A stretch of 64,000 nucleotides of DNA from Diphasiastrum complanatum (Eukaryota > Streptophyta > Lycopodiopsida > Lycopodiales > Lycopodiaceae): contig CM055103.1 in the NCBI GenBank assembly GCA_029204225.1, positions 21,702,709 through 21,766,708 on the forward strand. Reading direction: 5' to 3'. The notes under the pieces were generated by a model. That model ran no database searches. It saw only the letters and a list, made by a program, of their open reading frames with translations, and was not told the origin of the DNA. Shown here piece by piece: positions 53,101-56,235 of the stretch; the first letter of the stretch is position 1; each line of letters starts with the position of its first letter. A program made the position numbers and the translations under genes.

Positions 53101-53265
53101 CATAAACCTATGAAAACTGCCAAATGATATGCGAGAGGATCTAATTTATGCTAGTTTTTCTTGTCAAATGCAGCAATACCTCTAAATAAGCAGTTATATA
53201 GCTTCAGCTATGTATGTTTTACAGCTGGGACTGCAGGATTGGTGTTTTCTGCTTTGTACATCTTG
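10479..53265 (+). CDS. HGSNAT-like: Heparan-alpha-glucosaminide N-acetyltransferase-like membrane protein (11 exons, 3' end outside window)
   Basis: Proposed join: 10479-10718, 11029-11166, 12478-12559, 13571-13647, 39968-40089, 40199-40307, 45066-45182, 45549-45640, 45910-45976, 46284-46365, 53174-53265. Phases fit throughout and give about 406 residues. Family blocks in order: RVATLDVFRGLTVA, HAPWNGCTLADFVMPFFL, LSYGVDMKLIRWAGILQ, CGVRAHFGPACNAVGYID, APTWCFGPFEPEGIM, ISAILSCIIGIHYGHVL and PLNKQLYSFSY. These mark the plant HGSNAT/DUF5009 family, a multi-pass acyltransferase; the human enzyme moves acetyl from cytosolic acetyl-CoA to lysosomal heparan sulfate. The plant substrate is unknown. 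From memory, the His of HAPWNG is near the proposed active-site His. At least six hydrophobic segments are visible. The usual C-terminal part (a WIGMNAM-like block and the last helices, ~80 residues) was not found before 64000. Exon 5 is the weak point. Confidence 0.88.
11029..11166 (+). CDS. HGSNAT-like exon 2 (HAPWNG block)
   Basis: 46 codons, acceptor TCTAG|TTG, donor AAG|GTAGCT, phase 0. It begins LMVLVDDAG and contains HAPWNGCTLADF, then a membrane helix. This is the most conserved part of the family and carries the His thought to take part in acetyl transfer. The residues after DDAG are YWWP, where other plant members have a Gly-rich variant. Confidence 0.92.
11600..12310. repeat. Duplicated fold-back element in intron 2
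   Basis: Two related copies of ~300 bp (about 11610-11890 and 11946-12300) share GTGGAAGG..., CTTGGGAGG, a T-run and an end near GACATGAA-ATTT. Each carries an inverted repeat. In copy 1 (about 11731-11831) arms of ~40 bp pair: CCAATGATGAGCTGCCACAT against ATGTGGCAG-like sequence and TCATCATTGG. In copy 2 (about 12140-12226) the arms include CTGCCACATATTACATGCA. It resembles a fold-back MITE or a small-RNA hairpin. No transposase frame is present. Confidence 0.7.
12478..12559 (+). CDS. HGSNAT-like exon 3
   Basis: 82 bp, acceptor TTTGCAG|AGG, donor CAAG|GTACGT, entering in phase 0 and leaving after one base. Encodes RVVLKRASMVRVILRAIKL and then LIILGILLQ, matching the family's short loop plus helix ending LLQG. 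Intron 3 (12560-13570) has no recognised feature. Confidence 0.88.
13571..13647 (+). CDS. HGSNAT-like exon 4
   Basis: 77 bp, acceptor CTTTGCAG|GGG, donor CAG|GTTAGT. With the carried base it encodes GGFLHGSDQLSYGVDMK and LIRWAGILQ, the luminal loop and helix start of the family. It is followed by a 26.3 kb intron filled with transposable elements. Confidence 0.9.
13670..14215 (-). repeat. Copia 3' LTR with internal 3' end (truncated element)
   Basis: LTR 13670-14111 begins TGTAGGAAATC and ends TTTCTAACA. It is followed by CCCTCCTTAAATGATAATG, the reverse complement of a polypurine tract (TTTAAGGAGGG). The same layout and tract are seen in the complete Copia element at 27365. About 100 bp of internal sequence (to ATCTCAGCC) follows before homology ends, so this is the 3' end of a minus-strand element cut by later sequence. 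A related LTR piece lies at 43430. Confidence 0.8.
14215..14540. other. GC-rich stretch without gene
   Basis: GC-rich compared with its surroundings, open in several frames, no family motif. It separates the Copia end from the hAT relic. Confidence 0.35.
14541..15430 (+). pseudogene. hAT transposase C-terminal exons (dimerisation domain), broken
   Basis: Three exon-like blocks. 14541-14723 encodes LMEELAAFRFGMGVLG and TWGTMFGSTYPSIQRLALR and ends in a stop codon at the donor (TCTTAG|GTATGC). 14814-14978 encodes a block ending NWSTWALIHTRRRNRLS with an in-frame TGA just before NWS, where a codon such as CGA is expected. 15080-15430 encodes an acidic tail (SDLERQVDLPTDN, EDEQDEDEP). WSTxAxIHTxxRNRL is the hallmark of the plant hAT dimerisation domain (Dimer_Tnp_hAT). 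The N-terminal BED finger and catalytic core are missing here. Confidence 0.82.
15430..16150 (+). pseudogene. Probable continuation of the hAT transposase tail
   Basis: GC-rich coding-like sequence following the dimerisation domain: TPEETPDDFDCTDWEAMQG, then DAQLDDLIATLDSEARDAE, then a Pro/Ala-rich end. Frames are broken more than once. It has no catalytic motif. The acidic, low-complexity style continues that of the preceding exon. Confidence 0.45.
16150..16835. other. GC-rich stretch without recognisable gene
   Basis: Long chance frames exist because the region is GC-rich, but they show Ser/Leu/Pro low complexity with repeated CTCACAGCCTCTCA-type words (16700-16770) and no family motif. 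Confidence 0.4.
16850..17152. repeat. Two tandem repeats: ~85 bp x3 and ~14 bp x4
   Basis: The word TTGCTCCCCCAC recurs at about 16858, 16943 and 17029 within ~85 bp units that also share GCACTC and CCCCACAGT. Immediately after, 17090-17145 is a 14-15 bp repeat of CCCCCTGTACAGT-type units, each with the palindrome CTGTACAG. Confidence 0.85.
17311..17339. repeat. Perfect 14-bp inverted repeat
   Basis: CCATTATGGTACCG (17311-17324), one base, then its exact reverse complement (17326-17339). Further GGTACC words flank it (17268, 17340). It lies between a T/A-rich tract and a (TA)n run and could be a subterminal motif of the hAT-like element to its left. Confidence 0.85.
17390..18493 (-). pseudogene. 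LINE A ORF2 fragment: APE-type endonuclease
   Basis: On the minus strand from 18493: WNCDGIHSSS (Asn site), LLLFMETHES (catalytic Glu), RGSGGVAYLYKE, ILLTGDFDAR (Asp/Asn site). After a frame change it continues with VVDYLMGSPSS and a final SDH block near 17500. This is the order of an APE endonuclease at the start of LINE ORF2. There is no reverse transcriptase: the element stops at about 17390 beside (TA)n, so it is cut at its 3' side, unlike usual 5' truncation of LINEs. The closest relatives in this window are the LINEs at 25.0 and 42.5 kb. Confidence 0.85.
18494..19018. repeat. Spacer inside LINE A with an 81-bp tandem repeat
   Basis: Between the endonuclease and ORF1 parts. Units at about 18630-18700 and 18711-18781 share ACACGTGTCACTCATGCA / GGACCAAGTGTCCCA / GTTGACT. 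Several G-box-like CACGTG or near-CACGTG words occur, but no gene nearby would use them in an obvious way. Confidence 0.7.
19019..20052 (-). pseudogene. LINE A ORF1 (RRM-like plus C-terminal domain)
   Basis: Starts at an ATG (20052) only 1-2 bases after a (CT)n tract as read on the minus strand. The first residues MPPRRPSPRSPISS are followed by Ala/Pro-rich sequence, a frame change, a coiled-coil-like stretch (QEISQMKRMATSLINEKN), then HNIRVRGIPVTHDALAETK, TIIIRFTSLESRRDAL, LRGTTIYMDDDLTYIQ and VIYRDGRVHLF. This follows the L1-superfamily ORF1p order: coiled coil, RRM, then a C-terminal domain with an xDDLT-type motif. ORF1p is an RNA chaperone that coats LINE RNA. At least one frameshift makes it non-functional as it stands. 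Confidence 0.82.
20053..20097. repeat. (GA)n microsatellite at the 5' end of LINE A
   Basis: About 22 GA units on the plus strand, i.e. (CT)n in the sense of LINE A, touching its ORF1 start codon. No LINE-tail hairpin is visible beyond it. Confidence 0.95.
20390..20510. repeat. GC-rich ACGTGTTCCGGG repeats and (AT)n
   Basis: Three or four degenerate units of ACGTGTTCCGGG type at 20404-20450, then (AT)~21 at 20468-20509. The arrangement, GC-rich words then TATGATATATA, resembles that at 17260-17385, so both could be ends of related DNA transposons. Confidence 0.6.
20516..20812 (+). repeat. LTR (family ending CATAACA) with primer-binding site
   Basis: The end ATTCATAACA is followed at once by TGGTATTAGAGC (20813-20824), a tRNA-iMet type primer-binding site, so this is a 5' LTR on the plus strand. 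It contains TATAAATAGCCACTAAGGC, a likely TATA box. Related copies lie at 37493 and 52660 on the minus strand. The internal part is lost after a (CT)n tract at 20859-20885. Confidence 0.65.
21040..21260 (-). pseudogene. BED-type zinc finger remnant of a hAT transposase
   Basis: The minus-strand frame contains RRWRCLHCGGIFAGSLARVRAHLL: a CxxC pair, the GSxxRVRAHL block and a downstream DRRHLSIDPF where the finger's second half should be. This is the plant hAT BED finger pattern, with the second Cys/His lost. No catalytic domain follows. It is not obviously part of the hAT relic at 14.5 kb, which is on the other strand. Confidence 0.6.
21480..22700. repeat. Degenerate ~160-bp satellite array
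   Basis: The word CATTCTTGTAGGCAT (with changes) followed by AAGAAACA-CAG-TAGCATC, then TTCACAAA and CGACAC-AAAA, recurs at about 21500, 21660, 21820, 22218, 22380, 22541 and 22690. Spacing is close to 160 bp, with an interruption at 21850-22130. Monomers are strongly diverged. They encode nothing. Confidence 0.75.
22830..23120 (-). repeat. Possible Copia LTR next to a primer-binding site
   Basis: GCTCTGATACCATGATAG at 22838-22855 is the reverse complement of TGGTATCAGAGC, a tRNA-iMet type primer-binding site. The sequence to the right would then be an LTR starting TGATAGTATC. A possible stretch of its internal region lies left (22640-22830). No partner LTR was found. Confidence 0.4.
23120..24542. 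other. AT-rich stretch without gene, ending in a polypurine tract
   Basis: No motif-bearing frame. The last bases, AAGGTGGGGAGAA just before 24543, are a good plus-strand polypurine tract. This stretch is therefore probably the decayed internal 3' part of the LTR element that ends at 24543. Confidence 0.5.
24543..25040 (+). repeat. LTR (TGTTAYGTCC family) with an internal (CT)n expansion
   Basis: Begins TGTTATGTCC right after a polypurine tract, so it is a 3' LTR. It parallels the LTR at 39000-39473 over TTGGAATTATCC, AATAACCTTG..AGGACCC, CATGTGGAGC and TTGGGGGTGAAGCT. A (CT)~35 tract (24874-24944) sits where the 39000 copy has only CCTCTTCTCTTC. It stops at about 25040 against LINE endonuclease sequence. 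Confidence 0.7.
25040..26174 (-). pseudogene. LINE B: ORF1 and endonuclease remnant, 3' part missing
   Basis: From 26174 downward on the minus strand: an unclear N-terminal part, an ORF1 block (LEERLREQKAYSIWVRGIP, DTNDALKEE) at 25794-25543, then endonuclease blocks near 25480-25040 (GMNIIRQDKHAWYVWIK, VFLTRDFNARTT with Gly of GDFN changed to Arg, DLCITRVS). They match LINE A at the same order. It begins directly at the (CT)n tail of the unit to its right and is cut on its 3' side by the LTR at 24543-25040. Confidence 0.75.
26175..26271. repeat. (GA)n tract between LINE units X and B
   Basis: About 97 bp of GA with a few GAGCGA units at the left. In the sense of the LINEs it is the (CT)n tail of unit X and the 5' border of unit B. 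Confidence 0.95.
26272..27217 (-). mobile_element. LINE unit X: ORF1-only element with hairpin and (CT)n tail
   Basis: Starts at ATG 27217 (MPRGKGVLPTPDPSS), six bases after the hairpin of the unit before it. ORF1 continues with a coiled-coil-like LAKQLHERVLSLEQQFQQ and SWADVLKGSK. After frame changes come LNVRIRGVSFAGKDLVVEA, TTMFLRFKDALLRQKI, LKGSTTFMDGHL, IQWAERKKIITDAKANG and LFRDGRPVLV, stopping at 26463. A ~170 bp 3' region follows, then the hairpin ATGCC-ATAA-GGCAT (26290-26303, plus strand) and the (CT)n tail. No endonuclease or RT sequence is present, so it is a short non-autonomous LINE with a complete 3' end. Part of its ORF1 is shifted by indels. Confidence 0.75.
26290..26303 (-). 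other. LINE 3'-end hairpin, unit X
   Basis: Stem ATGCC / GGCAT with a four-base loop, followed in LINE sense by AAAAAGACGTTAATGAGAT and (CT)n, and preceded by GTCTTAT. Confidence 0.75.
27224..27359 (-). mobile_element. LINE unit Y, 3' part
   Basis: The 3' end of unit Y, whose 5' part lies at 33205-33569; the two are separated by the Copia insertion at 27365-33199. It resembles the 3' region of unit X (TCCATCTAAGTTCCA, GTCTTATATGCC). It ends with the hairpin ATGCC-AAAA-GGCAT (27224-27237). It has no (CT)n tail: it is joined within six bases to the ATG of unit X. Confidence 0.7.
27365..27857 (-). repeat. Copia B 3' LTR
   Basis: Starts TGTAGGAAATAGAAG and ends CATTCCAACA on the plus strand, followed by CCCTCCTTAAATGG (polypurine tract on the minus strand). 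Target duplication TTCAT at 27360-27364. Confidence 0.95.
27969..28739 (-). pseudogene. Copia B: second, diverged linker region and unknown tail
   Basis: A frame of about 256 codons. Its middle (EQPAEDYGQHGPCWEHFGQQ, LLETLQDSKEISYYERKAHA, SLKSVPRADFF) repeats the linker that follows the integrase in the same element (EQPVEDIGQQGPSLEHFGQQ, LLQTLQDSKVDHFYEGKTRA). The end (RMMWEPMMDYKSMFR) recalls the 'PM-DH-KA-KRILRY' block that precedes Copia RNase H, but the catalytic Asp/Glu motifs are not seen. The duplication suggests recombination between two related RNAs. Confidence 0.65.
28766..30121 (-). pseudogene. Copia B integrase and linker, fused past a deleted RT
   Basis: 451 codons open. Integrase catalytic residues are visible: Asp in VHSDVCGPM, Asp in LRTDRGGEY and Glu in QQNGVAERKNRT, followed by HKFWAEAV and the GYSSESKGYRLFN block. 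The linker ends with EDAMQEEYNSLMKNHTWVLV, the last residues before RT, and then jumps directly to RIFISQQRYIEQMLKQ, the block after the YVDD region. About 200 residues of RT, including YVDD, are missing. Confidence 0.88.
30091..30726 (-). pseudogene. Copia B protease and GAG-pre-integrase
   Basis: In frame with gag but after one TAA stop. The protease motif reads VIDSRATRHMS, where the family has D-S-G-A-T, so the catalytic glycine is lost. The GAG-pre-integrase part has LWHARFGHLNFASLKML (His pair kept), but the Cys pair of the zinc motif has become Tyr (MYAKDAY). A frameshift then leads into the integrase. Confidence 0.82.
30739..32094 (-). CDS. Copia B Gag with a doubled UBN2-type segment and zinc knuckle
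   Basis: An open frame of about 450 codons; I chose the ATG at 32094 (MAKESESIGSLF), although the frame is open further up. Gag structure: LDGTNYSLWCYMIKNIL, SKSAWETLAKMF, VVYLRNQLSILKMQEGD, LVSITLNSLPNSYLF, LLLQEEQTRINF. Then a second, different copy of the last third: YVLRIKSLNKELSAIGEKI, LVQIILNGLGDEFTNLVQSF, VAEESRLLHLK. A Lys-rich stretch and a zinc knuckle CHHCKKLGHHIKEC follow. Gag packages the RNA. The doubled segment looks like a fusion of two Copia lineages. A TAA closes it before protease. Confidence 0.85.
   Translation of the reverse strand: MAKESESIGSLFNEDRLDGTNYSLWCYMIKNILIANGDKERPPTLAPITPSRTTTSSSMEVSSDEQKKWDRRDARAHSISALSMKRSILPHIRSCKTSKSAWETLAKMFQVKNAAKVVYLRNQLSILKMQEGDLLTNHLTKIKDLREELLSIDEVIENSQLVSITLNSLPNSYLFVSSLSISLRGQQISFDELVGLLLQEEQTRINFGEQEDQAFFAEGKGKGSGESGQEYVLRIKSLNKELSAIGEKIQDQELVQIILNGLGDEFTNLVQSFAIQDTLPSIEKLHNVLVAEESRLLHLKTRMDGMSLNGEEEKANLHPKARRNNIHSRRIKARRQGKPSFKTSKDDQKSKKAQDQDSKKKGKCHHCKKLGHHIKECRKRLPKEKQKGNDSRTAIITLEQQFGKEDNLFNNDYAFVTNNLISPKVEISATSNLVGFSAKNSSSSTLQVAVF
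32095..32697 (-). promoter_or_regulatory. Copia B leader and primer-binding site
   Basis: TGGTATCAGAGCCTTTA (minus strand, 32681-32697) abuts the LTR and matches the 3' end of tRNA-iMet, the usual Copia primer. The ~600 bp leader up to gag contains GGGCGCCC words but no frame of note. Confidence 0.85.
32698..33199 (-). repeat. Copia B 5' LTR
   Basis: Starts TGTAGGAAATAGATG and ends CATTGCAACA on the plus strand. Target duplication TTCAT follows at 33200-33204. Contains CACATATATATAGTCC, a possible TATA region of the minus-strand promoter in reverse. Confidence 0.95.
33205..33569 (-). mobile_element. LINE unit Y, 5' part with ORF1-like start
   Basis: ATG at 33569 stands two bases after the (CT)n tract. 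The frame reads MAMPMHLQKLNTSIEELRKE and VAIIKNKTSQKIW, a coiled-coil-like ORF1 start of about 60 codons. No RRM, endonuclease or RT follows. With its 3' part at 27224-27359 the unit is only about 0.5 kb, a strongly shortened LINE derivative, and the Copia element B sits inside it. Confidence 0.6.
33572..33641. repeat. (GA)n tract between LINE units D and Y
   Basis: About 30 GA units plus AAAGAGAAA. In LINE sense it is the (CT)n tail of unit D and touches the start of unit Y. Confidence 0.95.
33642..35105 (-). pseudogene. LINE unit D: RT to C-terminus with complete 3' end
   Basis: Begins inside the RT directly at a (CT)n tract: KLRQLGFSDSILAAVVALYK, then STVGVKQGCPLSPPLFALYI, SADDIVLLSPS (the ADD box, with a small deletion before it) and NLKKTKIMILN. 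Next come thumb and connection blocks (ILEGFFRLILFLQRIQE, SWYQQASDLLRHLGISI) and the start of a C-terminal zinc domain (GRAWDIPRERHLCRLC, then truncated). The 3' region holds two copies of CCCACAACCCGGGCCAG (33788 and 33839). It ends with the hairpin GCACC-CGTG-GGTGC at 33662-33675 and a (CT)n tail. RT with APE endonuclease relatives nearby shows an L1-superfamily-like LINE. Confidence 0.85.
33662..33675 (-). other. LINE 3'-end hairpin, unit D
   Basis: Stem GCACC / GGTGC with a four-base loop (six pairs if the loop is read as two bases). In LINE sense it is preceded by GGTCTTAT and followed by CCAAAAGACGTTAATAAAG and (CT)n. Confidence 0.8.
35106..35155. repeat. (GA)n tract between LINE units C and D
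   Basis: About 25 GA units; the (CT)n tail of unit C in LINE sense, joined to RT sequence of unit D. Confidence 0.95.
35156..36230 (-). pseudogene. LINE unit C: C-terminal zinc domain and 3' end
   Basis: On the minus strand: ISISHLPKGTHKYITIRRF (equals the DLPRGTHSYI block of unit D), then a decayed zinc domain with NMGEVNTQEHFIF and LEYYEIXGRNDSLFSDYL. This matches RLCSLQEVEDEAHFLL..CPLYYEIRGRYY of LINE E. The downstream frame (MLWLREDLQKI...) continues to about 35426. The 3' end has ATAGACATTAATAAATC then (CT)n, as in the other units, but no clean stem is left in the hairpin position. Confidence 0.7.
36231..37492. other. Intronic stretch without recognisable gene
   Basis: AT-rich, short chance frames only. 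Just left of 37493 the bases GCTTTGATACCA form a primer-binding site on the minus strand, so part of this stretch may be internal sequence of a lost LTR element. Confidence 0.4.
37493..37900 (-). repeat. LTR (family ending CATAACA), minus-strand copy
   Basis: Begins TGTTATGGATCACAG on the plus strand right after GCTTTGATACCA (primer-binding site TGGTATCAAAGC). Shares with the copies at 20516 and 52660 the words TGCATCATTGATACTAATACC, AAGATCTCCAAA and CTACAAGAAGC. The right border is uncertain. Confidence 0.6.
37901..38999. other. Intronic stretch without recognisable gene
   Basis: No motif-bearing frame. 38700-38765 has repeated GAATCG words, seen again at 53990-54110. Confidence 0.4.
39000..39473 (+). 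repeat. LTR (TGTTAYGTCC family) with primer-binding site
   Basis: TGTTACGTCC ... GATCTTCA, followed after three bases by TGGTATCAGAGCCTTGG (39477-39493), a tRNA-iMet type primer-binding site. It is thus a plus-strand 5' LTR whose internal part is cut within about 200 bp. It is the best-preserved copy of the family also seen at 9780 and 24543. Confidence 0.75.
39968..40089 (+). CDS. HGSNAT-like exon 5 (tentative)
   Basis: The expected exon reads RIALxYLVVALxE... and ends at a Trp split by the splice. Here a frame reads RISFWPFLVVLLLYAFLKLF and ends KAHCVW with donor TG|GTTTGG. Its 40 codons plus two bases fit the expected length, and the phase fits both neighbours. Similarity is weak apart from RI, LVV and the end, and the acceptor (GGATAAG|AGG) lacks a pyrimidine tract. 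The true exon could be elsewhere in intron 4 or damaged. Confidence 0.42.
40199..40307 (+). CDS. HGSNAT-like exon 6
   Basis: 109 bp, acceptor TTTGCAG|GGT, donor ACT|GTAAGT. It encodes VAALFILIIYHSVVYGVFVP and DWHFVPGNGSGAKALT: a membrane helix and the VPDW block that starts the large luminal loop. The proposed intron before it is only 109 bp. Confidence 0.9.
40596..43429 (-). pseudogene. LINE E: ORF1 end, endonuclease C-half, RT and zinc domain
   Basis: Minus strand from 43429: ORF1 C-terminal domain (LQGSQIYIDDDLTHCQWLQR). A jump into the middle of the endonuclease (SVVDYFIASPALL, LTDHSLLYLSF with the catalytic SDH-type His). A linker, then a second jump into RT: QAGFHRVIALLIMSSPYV, VFACFIDLSKAFDTVPHHLL, GVKQGYPLSPPLFALYIDDL, LLYADDIVLLSPS. 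Then the C-terminal zinc domain RRLCRLCSLQEVEDEAHFLL / RCPLYYEIRGRYY. Two internal deletions remove the first half of the endonuclease and the RT start. The 3' region has the CCACAACCTGGGCCAGG repeat twice but stops at about 40596, before any hairpin or (CT)n. It lies antisense in intron 6. Confidence 0.88.
43430..43595 (-). repeat. Copia LTR fragment with (GAA)n expansion
   Basis: TGTAGGAAATGAAAGTGCCA... matches the first ~160 bp of the LTR at 13670. At 43482-43507 the GAAGAAGAG of the other copy has grown to about eight GAA units. It is inserted at, or recombined with, the LINE E end. Confidence 0.8.
43596..45065. other. Rest of intron 6, no recognised gene
   Basis: 43596-43800 is open on the minus strand (LRTKRAKKFMSTGSRKHIRT) and may be more LINE ORF1 or its 5' region, but I cannot confirm it. 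The remainder is AT-rich, with a short (GA)n at 44577-44595. Confidence 0.35.
45066..45182 (+). CDS. HGSNAT-like exon 7
   Basis: 39 codons, acceptor ATGCAG|GTG, donor AAG|GTGCTT, phase 0. VKCGVRAHFGPACNAVGYID and RTILGKHHLYWHPAWRRSK match the luminal block with PACNAVGYxDRxxLGxxHLY, very specific for the plant family. Confidence 0.95.
45549..45640 (+). CDS. HGSNAT-like exon 8
   Basis: 92 bp, acceptor TCTCGCAG|TGG, donor ATGAG|GTAAGT. Encodes WCSLFSPDTGPAPPNAPTWC and FGPFEPEGIM, the conserved APxWCxxPFEPEG block before the next helix. A second AG ten bases upstream would add a wrong frame, so the acceptor at 45548 is used. Confidence 0.92.
45910..45976 (+). CDS. HGSNAT-like exon 9
   Basis: 67 bp, acceptor AATGCAG|T, donor AAG|GTTCAC. 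Completes Ser across the splice, then SISAILSCIIGIHYGHVLTH and FK: a membrane helix with the G-H-GH pattern of the family. Confidence 0.92.
46284..46365 (+). CDS. HGSNAT-like exon 10
   Basis: 82 bp, acceptor TTTCAG|GAT, donor AATG|GTAGGC. DHFNRLLHWAMPGVLFIVMG and AVLHISN, a membrane helix ending before the PLNKQLYS block. Followed by a 6.8 kb intron. Confidence 0.92.
46455..46700 (-). mobile_element. LINE 3' end with hairpin and short (CT)n tail
   Basis: Plus strand: AACGAGAGAGAGAGG, GTCTTTTGA, hairpin GTACC-CAAG-GGTAC (46480-46493), GTACATAAGG. On the minus strand this gives the same end as units X and D with a different stem sequence. The 5' extent is unclear and no coding is seen, so it may be a short LINE or a SINE-like derivative. 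Confidence 0.65.
46701..48177. other. Intron 10 stretch without recognisable gene
   Basis: TTTTGGTACTAGAGTGGGG at 47155-47173 resembles a plus-strand primer-binding site, and the stretch ends in a polypurine tract. The decayed inside of an LTR element is possible, but no coding motif is visible. Confidence 0.35.
48178..48826 (+). repeat. Duplicated polypurine tract and LTR start
   Basis: AAAGTGGGGGAGAG followed by TATATAT...TAGCCCCTAACTAGTAT...CTTA(A/G)GTA occurs at 48171 and again at 48477. The second copy continues as an LTR-like sequence with TATATATAGGGTTG (likely TATA box) and ends near CAGTTCATAAATG (48826), where Gypsy RNase H sequence of the other strand begins. Confidence 0.6.
48820..49915 (-). 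pseudogene. Gypsy (Ty3) reverse transcriptase and RNase H relic
   Basis: Minus strand from 49915: RRYSYPIYRIDDST, PSKIDLKSWHI, YEHYEFKLLPFGLS, then after frame changes FLVIYLDDILISSKTLEEH (catalytic YLDD), HLRTMLHFLGDHKLYAK, KVEYLGHLISK. RNase H connection residues follow: TDYYTLKYFCNQPYLK near 48930. These are Ty3/Gypsy RT motifs. Integrase, gag and protease are absent and several frames are broken. Confidence 0.88.
50690..51300 (+). pseudogene. Possible Copia gag/protease remnant
   Basis: The plus strand contains CLKCQK...GHFKQGYK and, 20 residues later, GHTKQDCAK, like one or two damaged CCHC knuckles. About 60 codons on, VIVFDTQPSQNS and later ITACNYLLVS appear. The frame changes repeatedly. 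Low similarity; assignment tentative. Confidence 0.3.
51301..52650. other. Intron 10 stretch without recognisable gene
   Basis: AT-rich. GCTCTAACACCAATGTGAAA at 52269-52288 looks like a degenerate minus-strand primer-binding site next to an LTR start. No coding motif is seen. Confidence 0.35.
52660..52990 (-). repeat. LTR (family ending CATAACA), diverged copy
   Basis: Shares AAGGCATTTTCCACTAAG, ATATTAATG.CGACACC, CAAATCTCCAGCTAAGAT and TACAGGAAGC with the copy at 37493. On its minus strand it shares TTTTGAATTTCA.ATTTCCCTCC and AGCCACTAAGGCT with the copy at 20516. Confidence 0.6.
53174..53265 (+). CDS. HGSNAT-like exon 11
   Basis: 92 bp, acceptor AATGCAG|CAA, donor TTG|GTATTC. AIPLNKQLYSFSYVCFTAG and TAGLVFSALYIL: the invariant PLNKQLYSFSY block and a membrane helix. 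The next exon, expected to start with Val and lead to a WIGMNAM-type block, was not found up to 64000. Confidence 0.93.
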
Positions 53266-53266
53266 G

Positions 53267-55422
<2,156 letters not shown>

Positions 55423-55427
55423 ATATC

Positions 55428-56218
55428 TGACAAAATTTACAGAATTCACACGTGTGGGAAATGTCCACAAGTATGATGGATCTAATTAAGCTTTGTGATT
55501 AGCACAATAACCTGATTCTAGATTGTTTAGCAAGATCTAGTTCAGAAGAAATGGCTTAGCCACAATCTAGCATGTTAAGCATCAAAATATGATAGCAACT
55601 AATCAATAATGAGTAAGAGTACAAGATTTCAGTGTATTAGCATTAGCTTCAACATGAGTTAGAGAGAGAGAGATAGAGAGATAACAAGCAAAATAGTTTA
55701 GATCCAAAATGACATGAGGTAGCTACAAAACTTTGGTTCTTCATCATTGATTGTGAGGAGAGTTACACATATTTATGGAGTTTGAGGTAGCTCGAGGTAG
55801 AACCACATCTATCCATTCCAAAATGACAACTAAAGTGACATCTAGAGTCTATGTGACATTTGTCACTTGCCATGCATGAAATTCTACCAACTTTTTACAA
55901 GTGTGCTAGTTCTAACTAACAAAGTACAAATCATCATGCATGTGTCCATTACACTTTGTGCATGCCTTGCATGTCACTATGGATCACTTACAATTAATGC
56001 ATGTGAATTGCCACGAGTTTTTACAAGCATGACTTTGCTAATTCTATGTCTACAAACTATATGCAAGTTGTATTCTTCAATCTAAACATTACATAATCAT
56101 GTAGCTCGAGTTTTATGTAGGCCAAAATTGGCATTTTACATTTATGAGCTGCATACTTGCATGGTACAACATTTGTAGCAAGCTAAGAAATCAATATGGT
56201 TTGTTTTTCTAATTTACA
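55428..56218 (-). repeat. Copia C 3' LTR
   Basis: TGACAAAATTTACAG ... CTAATTTACA on the plus strand, followed by CTCCTCCTAAAAATAATC (polypurine tract in reverse). Contains a GAGAGATAGAGAG variant where the other LTR has pure GA. Target duplication ATATC at 55423-55427. Confidence 0.95.
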
Positions 56219-56235
56219 CTCCTCCTAAAAATAAT

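Noticed and set aside
55867-56085. Identical-looking 72-codon frames at 55867 and 61405
   Set aside because: Both lie at the same place in the two LTRs of Copia C and reflect LTR identity, not a conserved gene.
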